A stretch of DNA of 64,000 bases from Bacteroidia bacterium (GTDB lineage Bacteria; Bacteroidota; Bacteroidia; SXHM01): assembly GCA_022072225.1 (NCBI GenBank), contig JAJVIC010000002.1, positions 533,086 through 597,085 on the forward strand. The letters run 5' to 3'. The translations under genes and the position numbers were made by a program. Below the pieces are notes generated by a model. That model did no database searches. It had not been told where the DNA came from and saw only the letters and a program-made list of their open reading frames with translations. Shown here one piece after another: positions 17,755-25,451 of the stretch (positions are counted from its first letter, which is position 1; each line of letters opens with the position of its first letter).

Positions 17755-18216
17755 ATGAAAAAGATATTACAATTAGCAACAGCATTTTCATTTATTCTTT
17801 TGTGTGTAAATGCAAACGCACAGTCAAATTTTTCCAGTGCAGAAAATCTTGACCTTGCAATAGCTCAAAAGTTAAACAGTAAAAACATTGAAGGTGTGCA
17901 ATTAGGAACTTTAATGTGCGAAGACGAAAACGGAAACATGGTTATTTGCTCAGGCAATGAATTTGAAAAAATCCTGGGCTTTGCTACCAACGTTCCATAT
18001 GTAACCGTTAATAAACCACAAAATGCGAACGATAAGAAAGACGAGTTTACTGCATTTGCATCAGGTGAAATAGCCAAAGGTGATTACCTTACAGCGGGAA
18101 AAAACGGAACAGTAATTCGTTGTGAGAAATCAGAGTTTCCTTATGCAGTAGCACTTGAGAGTGCGAATTCTGGAGGTCAGAAAATTCGCGTAAAAATTCT
18201 TGGCAACAGAAGATAA
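17755..18216 (+). CDS. Small exported partner of collagen-like protein 2
   Basis: A 153-residue paralogue of the 15821-16285 protein. It has a signal peptide ending NANAQ, two Cys in the conserved TLMCEDENGNMVICSG segment (likely a disulfide in the periplasm), and the C-terminal GEIAKGDYLTAGKNGTV ... YAVALESANSGGQKIRVK region. The regular collagen-gene/partner-gene order, twice in a row, is the best hint that each partner works with the fibre encoded just before it. Function is inferred, not known. Confidence 0.75.
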   Translation: MKKILQLATAFSFILLCVNANAQSNFSSAENLDLAIAQKLNSKNIEGVQLGTLMCEDENGNMVICSGNEFEKILGFATNVPYVTVNKPQNANDKKDEFTAFASGEIAKGDYLTAGKNGTVIRCEKSEFPYAVALESANSGGQKIRVKILGNRR

Positions 18217-18250
18217 TCTTTATAGATTTACACCTTTCAATTTTAGAAAT

Positions 18251-20170
18251 ATGAAAAATAACTACACTTCAAAATTCAGTAAACTTATGAAAGCAGCAAT
18301 TGCTGTAACTTTAATGTTTACTGGTTCAACCGTATCAGCTCAATTGGTATATAATAACGGAGCTTTGGTTGGTATTCAACCAACTTGCGTTGTTATTGTA
18401 AAAACCAATTCGGTTAAAAATGCAGCCGGTGAAATTCACAATGGCGGAAGGATTACCATTGAAGGCGATATTGAGAACGATGCAATACTTACCGGTAACA
18501 ATACCAATAGCGTTTTTAATATACAAGGTAACTGGATAAACAACGGCTCATTTACCGCTGACCAAAGTCAGGTTAACCTGTATGGCGGCAACCAGTTTAT
18601 TGGCGGAACAAATCAAAGCGCATTCTATGATTTGGTGCTCAATGGCTCAGGTGTAAAAAGTTTGCAAATCAATTCAAGTGTTTCAAATACTTTAAACCTG
18701 AATGCTTTTGAGTTGGCTACCAACACCAATACCATGTCAGTTTTAAATACTTCTAACACTGCTGTAAACTTTACTACAGGTTTCGTAAGCAGTCTTGGAA
18801 ACGGAAGATTGTCATGGATTACCAACAGTACAAATTCATATTTATTTCCTGTCGGGTCAAGTGTAGGAACATTCCGTTACCGCCCTGTTATTGTTAATCC
18901 CGGAAACTCTTCTACAAACACGTTTGCTGTTAGAATGGCAAACGTTGATGCAACAACTGAAGGTTACAACAGAAGTACAGCACAGTCATCCATTTGCGAA
19001 ATCAACCCTAATTTTTATCATTTAATTGAAAGGACAAATGGAAGTGCAACTGCTGATTTAACACTAACATATAATGCAATAGCCGATGGTAACTGGGAAG
19101 ATAATGCACATTGGCAGACAGTTCCAGAATGGCAATTAATGACCAATCCGTTGGCCGGAGTAAGCGGAGGTTTAAACACAATTAAAACAAGCGGATGGAA
19201 CGATTTTAGTCAGCCTGCCTTTGGTTTAGCAAGATTAGCACCTACAGCAAGCTTTTCAGGATTACCTGCAAGTGTTTGTCAAAACAACGGACCGGTTCAG
19301 TTAACCGGAACTCCTTCTGGAGGTCAGTTCAGCGGACAAGGGGTTACAGGAAGTGTATTTAATCCGGCAAACCTTTCAGCTGGAACCTACGACATTACAT
19401 ACACATATACCAATCTGAATGGCTGCGAGGGAGTAGCTACACAACAGGTAACAGTAGGAACTAATCCCGTTGCAGATGTAACAGCAAGCGGACCGTTGAC
19501 TTTTTGCGATGGAGCAAGTGTAACACTAGATGCCGGTGAAGGTTATGGAAGCTACCTCTGGAGCAATGGTGCAACAACTCAAACTATAAACGTACAAGTT
19601 TCAGGTATCTACACAGTACAGGTAACAAGCAATCAGGGTTGCGGTGGAAATGCAAGTTCTTCACCAATTACTGTTACTGTATATCCCGGTTTGTTTGCTA
19701 CTGTAACAGCAGTTGGAAACACTCTTAACGCAACACCGGCTGATGCAAGCAACTATCAGTGGTATTTTAACGGAAATCCCATTGCAGGTGCAACAAATCC
19801 GACTTATACAGCAACACAAAGCGGAAACTACAGCGTCTTTATTGAAGATGAAAACGGTTGCTCTGATATGTCTTCAATTGTTGAGTTCAGTGTTGGTATC
19901 AATGATGATATTTATACTCAAAATCTGGAGTTATTCCCTAACCCCGGAAGCGGAGTGTTTACTGTTCGCGGAGAGTTTAATCAGAATGTTGATTTATTCC
20001 TGAACGTTACAAACGTGTTGGGTCAGCAATTAATGTCTGACGAGATTATCAGAAATACTGCTACACTTACACGTACTGTAAACATTGACGAGTTTGCAAA
20101 CGGTGTTTATTTTGTCCGTGTTCGAATTAATGACGAAGTGGAACATGTATTCCGTTACGTAAAAAACTAA
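18251..20170 (+). CDS. T9SS-sorted surface protein closing the collagen operon
   Basis: A 639-residue exported protein. The ATG at 18251 gives a signal peptide ending VSAQ; a TTG-initiated frame 51 bases upstream would overlap the preceding gene. The N-terminal ~330 residues (IHNGGRITIEGDIENDAIL, GNWINNGSFTADQSQVNLYG, SYLFPVGSSVGTFRYRPV) match a domain common on Bacteroidota surface proteins with an outer fibre-like repeat. Ig/PKD-like modules follow (VCQNNGPVQLTGTPSGGQFS, DVTASGPLTFCDGASVTL, NYQWYFNGNPIAGATNPTYT). The end is a type A T9SS sorting domain (LELFPNPGSGVFTVRG ... FANGVYFVRVRIND). It is the only T9SS-tagged protein in the operon, so it could be the surface anchor for the collagen-like fibres. 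Confidence 0.85.
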   Translation: MKNNYTSKFSKLMKAAIAVTLMFTGSTVSAQLVYNNGALVGIQPTCVVIVKTNSVKNAAGEIHNGGRITIEGDIENDAILTGNNTNSVFNIQGNWINNGSFTADQSQVNLYGGNQFIGGTNQSAFYDLVLNGSGVKSLQINSSVSNTLNLNAFELATNTNTMSVLNTSNTAVNFTTGFVSSLGNGRLSWITNSTNSYLFPVGSSVGTFRYRPVIVNPGNSSTNTFAVRMANVDATTEGYNRSTAQSSICEINPNFYHLIERTNGSATADLTLTYNAIADGNWEDNAHWQTVPEWQLMTNPLAGVSGGLNTIKTSGWNDFSQPAFGLARLAPTASFSGLPASVCQNNGPVQLTGTPSGGQFSGQGVTGSVFNPANLSAGTYDITYTYTNLNGCEGVATQQVTVGTNPVADVTASGPLTFCDGASVTLDAGEGYGSYLWSNGATTQTINVQVSGIYTVQVTSNQGCGGNASSSPITVTVYPGLFATVTAVGNTLNATPADASNYQWYFNGNPIAGATNPTYTATQSGNYSVFIEDENGCSDMSSIVEFSVGINDDIYTQNLELFPNPGSGVFTVRGEFNQNVDLFLNVTNVLGQQLMSDEIIRNTATLTRTVNIDEFANGVYFVRVRINDEVEHVFRYVKN

Positions 20171-20194
20171 GATTAACATATTTTATACAAACAG

Positions 20195-20221
20195 GGCGCG
20201 CCATCAGGCGCGCCTTTTTTG
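20195..20221 (+). terminator. Rho-independent terminator of the collagen operon
   Basis: A perfect 8-bp GC stem, GGCGCGCC-atca-GGCGCGCC, is followed by TTTTTTT, 25 bases after the last operon stop codon. Confidence 0.95.
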
Positions 20222-20233
20222 TTTCTTTGCATT

Positions 20234-20965
20234 GTGGAAGAAGAAGCAATCAGTGAACGGAAAAAGATTACAAACAGTTTTTTTATTCCTGTTTTGTTTG
20301 TAGTTATAATGTGGTTAGTAAAACTGGTTGAAGTTTTCACTCATTCAGATTTTGCGTCCTACGGCTTAACTACAAAAGAATTACAAGGGTTAAAAGGAGT
20401 GCTTACCATGCCTTTTCTGCATGGTGATTTTAAACACTTAAGCGGTAATTCTCTACCGATGCTTATACTTGGATCGTTGCTATATTATTTTTATAAAAGG
20501 GTTGCAGGTACTGTTGTGTTGTGGATTTGGTTTGCCGGAGCTTCCTGGCTTTGGTTGGTTGGCAGACCCGGAATAACGCACATTGGCGCAAGCGGTATTG
20601 TTTACGGGCTTGCTGCTTTTCTTTTTTTTATGGGTGTTATCCGCAGAGAATATCGTTCTATGGTAATTGCTTTGCTCGTTATATTTCTATATGGCAGTAT
20701 TTTCTGGGGAATATTTCCTGTTTACAAAGGTGTTTCGTGGGAAGGGCATTTATATGGAGCAATCGCAGGCGTGGTTGCAGCAGTCTATTTTCGAAAAGAA
20801 GGTCCGCCTAAAGTTGTGTATGAATGGGAAAATGAAGAAGAAGTTAATGAACCTATTGAGGAAAAAAGCACATACACTAATTCAGATAATACCAACCCTG
20901 ACATAAAGATTAACATTACTTACAAGCCTGCCGAACCATCGGAAAATACTTCTCCTGAAAAATGA
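20234..20965 (+). CDS. Rhomboid-family intramembrane serine protease
   Basis: A 243-residue membrane protein with the rhomboid signature. It has HGDFKHLSGNSLPML (H-x-x-x-N of helix 2), HIGASGIVYGLAAF (catalytic Ser of GASG, helix 4) and WEGHLYGAIAG (catalytic His, helix 6). About six helices end near residue 185, followed by an acidic hydrophilic C-terminal tail. The family cuts transmembrane substrates inside the membrane. There is no ATG before the first helix; the GTG at 20234 (EEEAISERKK) is the most sensible start, right after the collagen-operon terminator. The next gene overlaps it by four bases. Confidence 0.85.
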   Translation: MEEEAISERKKITNSFFIPVLFVVIMWLVKLVEVFTHSDFASYGLTTKELQGLKGVLTMPFLHGDFKHLSGNSLPMLILGSLLYYFYKRVAGTVVLWIWFAGASWLWLVGRPGITHIGASGIVYGLAAFLFFMGVIRREYRSMVIALLVIFLYGSIFWGIFPVYKGVSWEGHLYGAIAGVVAAVYFRKEGPPKVVYEWENEEEVNEPIEEKSTYTNSDNTNPDIKINITYKPAEPSENTSPEK

Positions 20966-21414
20966 AAAACCGAATTATTGCATTTAGTCTTTTTTCCTGT
21001 ATAGGAATTACAGCAGAAATATTTTTTACCTCAATATACAATAATGTTGAAGCGGTTATGCATCATCAACCTGTAAATTGGGCGTTGCAAGGCAGATCAT
21101 ATATATGGATGTTTTTTATCTACGGCTTTGCATCCTTGTTTTTTCCGTTTGCAATGGACAGAATGACAAAAGTTCCGCAATTTTTCAAACTGCTTGTATT
21201 TGCAACAGGAATATATGTTGCCGAATTTATCAGCGGATTTTTACTTGAAAAATTTACCGGTAAATGCCCATGGCAATATACCGAGGGACTGCATCTTATG
21301 GGCTACATAAGACTTGATTATCTTCCGGCCTGGATGGGCTTTGCCTACCTTCTTGAAAGACTTGTAATTTATTTCAGAGAGTTGGGAATAATTCCGCAAC
21401 CTGAAAAATATTAG
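20962..21414 (+). CDS. Small membrane protein, CmpB/ABC-transporter type IV-like
   Basis: A 150-residue protein with four hydrophobic segments. The segments SYIWMFFIYGFASLFFPFAM and EFISGFLLEKFTGKCPWQYT recall the putative ABC-transporter type IV (CmpB-like) family, whose members carry a W-x-Y motif after a helix. That assignment is tentative. It overlaps the rhomboid gene (ATGA) and ends head-on with dnaN, sharing the stop-codon bases at 21411-21414. Confidence 0.6.
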   Translation: MKNRIIAFSLFSCIGITAEIFFTSIYNNVEAVMHHQPVNWALQGRSYIWMFFIYGFASLFFPFAMDRMTKVPQFFKLLVFATGIYVAEFISGFLLEKFTGKCPWQYTEGLHLMGYIRLDYLPAWMGFAYLLERLVIYFRELGIIPQPEKY

Positions 21415-22535
21415 TTGTTCAGCATTACCGGCATTACCAGCATCAGAATATCTTCACCGTCTTCAATTTTTTCAACAGGTAAAAGAATTCCTGCACGATT
21501 AGGAGCAGACATTTCTATCATCACATTTTCACACTCCAGATTGCTGAGCATTTCAATCAGAAATTTGCTGTTGAATCCTATTTCCATATCCTCGCCCGTA
21601 AACTGGCAGGTAAGCCTTTCAGTTGCTTCATTTGCAAAGTCAATATCTTCGGCAGAAAGATTTAGCTCGCTACCCGATATTTTAAGGCGAACCTGATGTG
21701 TTGTTTTGTTTGAGAATATAGAAACACGTCTGATTGAACTTAACAGTGAAGAACGGTCAACTGTAAGTTTATTGGGATTGTTTTTAGGAATTACGGCTTC
21801 ATAATTCGGATATTTTCCTTCAATCAAACGGCAAATCAGGTTAGTATTGTCAAATGTAAATGAAGCATTGGTTTCGTTGTATTCAATTTCTACGTCAGAT
21901 ACAAGCAATGCCAATGTGTTTTTTAAAAGATTGAGGGGTTTTTTAGGTAAAATAAATGATGCTGCTTTTGGTGCTTTTGCATCGCTGCGTTTGTAGCGAA
22001 CCAATTTGTGTGCATCGGTTGCTACAAAAGTTAATGAATCCTGTGACAGCTGGAAGAATACTCCAGACATTACCGGACGCAATTCATCATTACCTGTTGC
22101 AAAAATTGTTTTTCCGATTGCGCGGTTTATCACATGGGCAGGTATTGAAAGTTTTGATGCACCATCAATTTTCGGATTTTTAGGAAACTCATTTCCGTTT
22201 TGTCCGCTTAGTTTATATTTCCCATAGTCTGAACTGATTTCAATTCCAAATGTCTCAGCATTAACATTGAACGTAATCGGATGATCTGGCAATGATTTTA
22301 AAATATCGAGCAGCAGTTTTGCAGGAATTGCAACCGAACCTCCTTTATCTGCCTTCTCTAATTCAAGCGAGGTGGTCATGGTTGTTTCCAGATCTGAACC
22401 TGAAATCTGCAGCCTGTTTTTATTTATTTCAAAAAGAAAGTTATCCAATATGGGAAGCGTGTTGCTTGAGTTGAGAACACCGCTTATGTTTTGCAAACTT
22501 TTGAGCAGAACAGAACTTGATACTATGAATTTCAT
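21411..22535 (-). CDS. dnaN: DNA polymerase III beta subunit (sliding clamp)
   Basis: A 374-residue protein of normal length for the beta clamp, which encircles DNA and tethers polymerase III. Recognisable segments are KFIVSSSVLLKSLQNISGVL at the N-terminus, LPILDNFLFEI, TSLELEKADKGGSVAIPAKL, ELRPVMSGVFFQL, SFVATDAHKLVRYKR, LICRLIEGKYPNYEAVIPK and the C-terminal ILLPVEKIEDGEDILMLVMP. It is divergent from the DUF3276 gene across a 208-bp gap. It is a chromosomal housekeeping gene, so the region left of 23.2 kb belongs to the core genome. Confidence 0.97.
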   Translation of the reverse strand: MKFIVSSSVLLKSLQNISGVLNSSNTLPILDNFLFEINKNRLQISGSDLETTMTTSLELEKADKGGSVAIPAKLLLDILKSLPDHPITFNVNAETFGIEISSDYGKYKLSGQNGNEFPKNPKIDGASKLSIPAHVINRAIGKTIFATGNDELRPVMSGVFFQLSQDSLTFVATDAHKLVRYKRSDAKAPKAASFILPKKPLNLLKNTLALLVSDVEIEYNETNASFTFDNTNLICRLIEGKYPNYEAVIPKNNPNKLTVDRSSLLSSIRRVSIFSNKTTHQVRLKISGSELNLSAEDIDFANEATERLTCQFTGEDMEIGFNSKFLIEMLSNLECENVMIEMSAPNRAGILLPVEKIEDGEDILMLVMPVMLNN

Positions 22536-22567
22536 TTTAGCGTTATTTTAAGTTTTTTTAAGGCTCA

Positions 22568-22599
22568 CAAATATAGATTTTAGGCAAGGTTGACATCAA
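22568..22599 (-). promoter_or_regulatory. Candidate dnaN promoter
   Basis: On the minus strand a TTG (22599-22597) is followed after 21 bases by TATATTTG (22575-22568), matching the Bacteroidota TTG/TAnnTTTG layout. The start codon is 32 bases further downstream. Confidence 0.55.
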
Positions 22600-22693
22600 T
22601 ATCGCATCATTATTTTTTCAACAAGTTTTACATGGTTTTAAAATGTTTACAGTTAATGTTTTAAGTAGTGCGAAAAAAAATATATCAAAACGT

Positions 22694-22720
22694 TTGTTGG
22701 TTGATATTTTTTTAATTTTG
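22694..22720 (+). promoter_or_regulatory. Candidate promoter of the DUF3276 gene
   Basis: TTG at 22694-22696 and TAATTTTG at 22713-22720 are separated by 16 bases, slightly short of the usual spacing. The ATG is 23 bases after the -7 element. Confidence 0.5.
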
Positions 22721-22743
22721 CTCAACTGAAAAATATTCAAACC

Positions 22744-23091
22744 ATGGAAGATAAGAAAGAAGGAGTTTACTCAAAAGTAGTCAGAGCAGGCAAAAGGACG
22801 TATTTCTTTGATGTAAAAACTACTAAATCGGATGATTATTATCTGACCATTACGGAAAGTAAAAAGCGCTTTAATGATGATGGTACATTTACATTTCAGA
22901 AACACAAAATATTTTTGTACAGAGAAGATTTCGATAAATTCAACGAAGGGTTGAAAGATGTTTTTGATTTCATTAACAGAGAAAAACCGTACACACCTCA
23001 GCCAGAAACAGAGGCATCTTCAACAACAACTGAAAATAACAGTGGTGAAAACAGTTCGTTTTCCAATGTGGAGTTCGAAGATTTAAAATAA
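22744..23091 (+). CDS. PUR-alpha-like nucleic-acid-binding protein (DUF3276)
   Basis: A 115-residue protein whose first ~85 residues form a PUR repeat: EGVYSKVVRAGKRTYFFDVK, DDYYLTITESKKRF and KHKIFLYREDFDKFNEGLKD. The remaining Ser/Thr/Glu-rich tail is probably disordered. This DUF3276/PUR-alpha-beta-gamma family is widespread in Bacteroidota; related proteins bind single-stranded DNA or RNA. It has its own promoter and a terminator and is the last chromosomal gene before the island boundary. Confidence 0.88.
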   Translation: MEDKKEGVYSKVVRAGKRTYFFDVKTTKSDDYYLTITESKKRFNDDGTFTFQKHKIFLYREDFDKFNEGLKDVFDFINREKPYTPQPETEASSTTTENNSGENSSFSNVEFEDLK

Positions 23092-23114
23092 CTATTGAGC
23101 CCTTCAAAATCATT

Positions 23115-23142
23115 AGCCCGAATTCACCATTCGGGCTTTTTT
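23115..23142 (+). terminator. Rho-independent terminator of the DUF3276 gene
   Basis: A 9-bp stem, AGCCCGAAT-tcacc-ATTCGGGCT, followed by a T-run. Confidence 0.9.
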
Positions 23143-23180
23143 ATTTGCTGACCACTTACATGGAGTGAAGATATAAATAA

Positions 23181-23215
23181 AAAGTCCCATCTCGCAAAAG
23201 CGTGACAGGACTTTA
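23181..23215 (-). terminator. Terminator downstream of the tRNA 3' fragment
   Basis: On the minus strand, AAAGTCC and GGGACTTTTT pair around an inner CGC-TTTT-GCG stem. It lies just downstream of the tRNA 3' end and is probably the original tRNA terminator left on the chromosome side. Confidence 0.6.
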
Positions 23216-23220
23216 TCCAG

Positions 23221-23241
23221 TCGGGGTGGCAGGATTTGAAC
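23221..23241 (-). other. tRNA 3'-end fragment, probable attachment site (tRNA-Pro-like)
   Basis: On the minus strand the sequence is GTTCAAATCCTGCC then ACCCCGA, i.e. T-loop, 3' T-stem and 3' acceptor strand of a tRNA. The acceptor ends CCCCG-A, implying a C1-G72 pair, which in bacteria points to tRNA-Pro. The matching 5' T-stem (GCAGG) and the tRNA body are absent; sequence homology stops at 23241. This is the layout left at one end when an element integrates into a tRNA 3' end. The intact tRNA would lie beyond the right end of the window. Confidence 0.65.
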
Positions 23242-23292
23242 TATTCTCATATCAGGCTGAATATCATCATGTTTTCTTGTCTTTACTATCTT

Positions 23293-23316
23293 AGGTAACC
23301 GAATAGGTAACCGAAT
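23293..23316 (+). repeat. Paired 12-bp repeat, left end of the island
   Basis: AGGTAACCGAAT occurs twice in tandem, 51 bases inside the tRNA fragment. The same pair recurs three times near the integrase. Probable arm-type integrase or Xis sites. Confidence 0.75.
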
Positions 23317-23336
23317 ATCATAGTGCCTTTAAAAAG

Positions 23337-23411
23337 TCCGAAAGATTAGCTAACATAAGACTGACACAACTTTCGTTGCCGCTGCTTATAGCTGCTAACT
23401 AACCTTTCGGA
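23337..23411. repeat. Imperfect 19-bp inverted repeat
   Basis: The left arm TCCGAAAGATTAGCTAACA pairs with TGCTAACTAACCTTTCGGA (16 of 19) across a 37-base spacer. It lies between the arm repeats and the first island gene. It could be a recombination-protein site or an RNA hairpin. Confidence 0.5.
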
Positions 23412-23560
23412 TTACAAATGTAAAAATAAATTTTGTAATTTTGTGTTACTATGTTGTTCGGGGACTTTAAGTAGTACGTAGGTATTCAGTCCTTTTCCGA
23501 GCAACCTTTCTTATTGTATAAATGCCTTAATCTTTTGCTTTTTAGGCTAATCGCGTATTT

Positions 23561-24685
23561 ATGTCAGAAAAAAAACCACAGCAAGTGAATCAATTGCCCG
23601 AAATAATTACTGCATCAGATTTTGAAATTAATATCGGCAAGATATTAATTAAAGAACGATATATGTTTGATGATGGCTATCCTAACAATCCCAGTTTAAG
23701 AGAAGAGATTTACCGTATCGTTCACAATTTATCGTTTGAACGAAATCTCGGTGAGCCAATACCTGATTCTTTTAAAGAAGCCTACCTTAAGTTTAACCAA
23801 ATAGACAATACGGCAAAACTCAATGCTAAAAATAAAACTTTAACAAAGCAGTTTCTCAGTTTAAAACACAGTATGATGGAGGAACTAAAAAACAACAGTT
23901 ACTTGCCAATGATTATATCAGGTAAAGTATTTTTCCTTTTGCCCGATATAACGCTTACTCCAAAAGAAAAAGAGTTCCCTCTTTTTTTCTCTTTAAAGTT
24001 AAAACAGTATGATTTGCATGAAATTGATGACTATCTTATTTATCACTTTCAGGATAGTTTCAGTGGGGATTTTAATCGGTTCAAACGGTTTCTGGAATTG
24101 ACACTTAGACAACATAGGGCAATAGTAACAGGTGAAATTACTGAAACGGTGAAGGAGTGGATTGCAGAAAATAACCTTACAAAAAAGAAGTCGTTAGGTT
24201 CAGTCAACAGGGAAAGAGATAAGAAAAATTCCACACTGCCATTTAAGTGGCTTGGTTCTCCCAAACAGGCGTTTGAACTTTGTGAAATAATCCAAAATGC
24301 TGAGTTCAAATTAGTAGATAAAATTGCCATTGAGGATTTTGTTTTGATTTTCAGCAAAAATCCCAAAGCAGTAAAATCAGTGAAGCATAAAATTAGGTGG
24401 ATTGATGTTCCAGTCAGGACAAGGAAATCAAACCTGAAATTATTAATTGAGCTGTTGTTTTTTTTGAAAAGCATGGGGTTGTTGGGTGAAAGGGATTTTA
24501 AAACCAAAACTCACACTAACAATTTGTATTCAAAAATAGGGCACTTTTTTGAAGATTATCAAGGGAAACCATTCAAGAATATCAGAGTCGCAAATCCATT
24601 TTCAGGGTTAAAACCTCGTGAGCTTAAAGCTTATAAATACCCTGAAAAGTTTTCAAAATTGAATACGTTGCTTTCCCTTTCCTGA
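23561..24685 (+). CDS. Unknown island protein, possibly RteC-like
   Basis: A 374-residue soluble protein, charged and mostly helical by composition. I cannot name it. Two segments, FKWLGSPKQAFELCEIIQNA (about residue 222) and RKSNLKLLIELLFFLKSMGL (about residue 286), each followed by an E.DF/DFK region, resemble the WTGSK..L.EL.YAL...G pattern of RteC-like regulators on Bacteroides conjugative elements. That match is weak. It is the first gene inside the left end, followed after 133 bases by the Xis-like gene, so a role in element control is plausible. Confidence 0.55.
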   Translation: MSEKKPQQVNQLPEIITASDFEINIGKILIKERYMFDDGYPNNPSLREEIYRIVHNLSFERNLGEPIPDSFKEAYLKFNQIDNTAKLNAKNKTLTKQFLSLKHSMMEELKNNSYLPMIISGKVFFLLPDITLTPKEKEFPLFFSLKLKQYDLHEIDDYLIYHFQDSFSGDFNRFKRFLELTLRQHRAIVTGEITETVKEWIAENNLTKKKSLGSVNRERDKKNSTLPFKWLGSPKQAFELCEIIQNAEFKLVDKIAIEDFVLIFSKNPKAVKSVKHKIRWIDVPVRTRKSNLKLLIELLFFLKSMGLLGERDFKTKTHTNNLYSKIGHFFEDYQGKPFKNIRVANPFSGLKPRELKAYKYPEKFSKLNTLLSLS

Positions 24686-24730
24686 TAAGGTTTCAGAGGC
24701 ATTTTTTTTAAAATTTTTCATTTTAGTCCT

Positions 24731-24772
24731 ACGATTACTTTTTAACAAGAACGTATTCGTAGTTCATTGCCT
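24731..24772 (+). promoter_or_regulatory. 42-bp control element upstream of the Xis-like gene
   Basis: ACGATTACTTTTTA, seven bases, CGTATTCGTAG, three bases, ATTGCCT. It is identical at 34 of 42 positions, without gaps, to the element upstream of the integrase at the other end of the island. A -7-like TAATTTG follows after 17 bases (24790-24796), and the ATG comes 22 bases later. Confidence 0.75.
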
Positions 24773-24818
24773 TTTCTTTTCATTGGTGCTAATTTGGTGC
24801 GCAAAATCAGCCACTACT

Positions 24819-25067
24819 ATGAACATCGCAACATTAGACGACCTTAATACCATGAAGGAAGAAATCCTTTCGCAATTAAATAAATTGAGTGAGAAAATAG
24901 CCATGAGAAAAGCAGACGATGAATGGCTCACAACAGAAGAGGTAAAACAAAGATATAAAGTGAAATCAACCACCACTATTTCAAAACTGTTAAAGCCAAG
25001 TAAAATGGGCGGAAAAAACATTTTCAAAAAATCCGAAATAGAGCAAATGCTGGCGGCTAAAAAATGA
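24819..25067 (+). CDS. Xis/MerR-like helix-turn-helix protein
   Basis: An 82-residue protein. I chose the ATG at 24819; a TTG frame 36 bases upstream would start inside the promoter. An N-terminal coiled-coil-like helix (LNTMKEEILSQLNKLSEKIA) is followed by a winged HTH of the excisionase/HTH_17 type: WLTTEEVKQRYKVKSTTTIS, then GGKNIFKKSEIEQML. Such proteins in integrative elements direct excision or act as repressors. It shares its upstream 42-bp element with the integrase gene, which supports a role in integration/excision control. Confidence 0.75.
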   Translation: MNIATLDDLNTMKEEILSQLNKLSEKIAMRKADDEWLTTEEVKQRYKVKSTTTISKLLKPSKMGGKNIFKKSEIEQMLAAKK

Positions 25068-25126
25068 AAATCCAACAATAGAAACCAATCAATCAATTAT
25101 ATAAACAACAATTAAAATCAAACAAA

Positions 25127-25330
25127 ATGAGAAAAGCAGAATTCAATGTGCCATCCGAAGTGATGGTAGCGTTTGCCGAAGAACTGGTAAACAGCAATCT
25201 TAACAACACCATTACTGGCGTATGTGATGATGAAATCACCATCGAGGTCGAATACGACAAAGAAGAAAGTCGTGAAGTTGACAAGCTCGAAGAAATCCTT
25301 GATAGCTTCCGGGACGAGGAAGAAGAGTAG
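25127..25330 (+). CDS. Small acidic island protein
   Basis: A 67-residue protein (RKAEFNVPSEVMVAFAEELV ... VDKLEEILDSFRDEEEE). It is strongly acidic, with an N-terminal region that may form one helix-rich domain. No motif is recognised. It lies 59 bases after the Xis-like gene, is followed by a strong terminator, and probably belongs to the same transcript. Small acidic proteins on mobile elements often modulate DNA-binding partners, but nothing here proves it. Confidence 0.6.
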   Translation: MRKAEFNVPSEVMVAFAEELVNSNLNNTITGVCDDEITIEVEYDKEESREVDKLEEILDSFRDEEEE

Positions 25331-25347
25331 GGGGGGCGTGATAATAG

Positions 25348-25379
25348 AAAAGCGGTCAGGTTATCCTGACCGCTTTTTT
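25348..25379 (+). terminator. Rho-independent terminator
   Basis: AAAGCGGTCAGG-ttat-CCTGACCGCTTTTTT, a 12-bp perfect stem with T-run, directly after the small acidic gene. Confidence 0.95.
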
Positions 25380-25451
25380 GTTCTCTTAATTATCCTTTTT
25401 AAATACAATAACACGTTTACACACGTTTGTAATAAACAAATATCACCAGCC

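Larger units (their letters stand above)
23092..23560. other. Gene-free left junction of the island (469 bp)
   Basis: No convincing gene is present. In order it holds the DUF3276 terminator, a terminator for a leftward tRNA, a 21-bp tRNA 3' fragment, a pair of 12-bp repeats, a 19-bp imperfect inverted repeat (23337-23355 with 23393-23411) and a TAATTTTG at 23436-23443 that may serve the gene at 23561. Confidence 0.8.

Noticed and set aside
23221-23300. A complete tRNA gene
   Set aside because: Only the T-loop, 3' T-stem and 3' acceptor strand are present; no D-arm, anticodon arm or 5' acceptor strand can be found upstream on the minus strand.
23561-24685. Firm RteC assignment for the 374-residue protein
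   Set aside because: Only two loose segment resemblances are seen and the length differs, so I left it as unknown.
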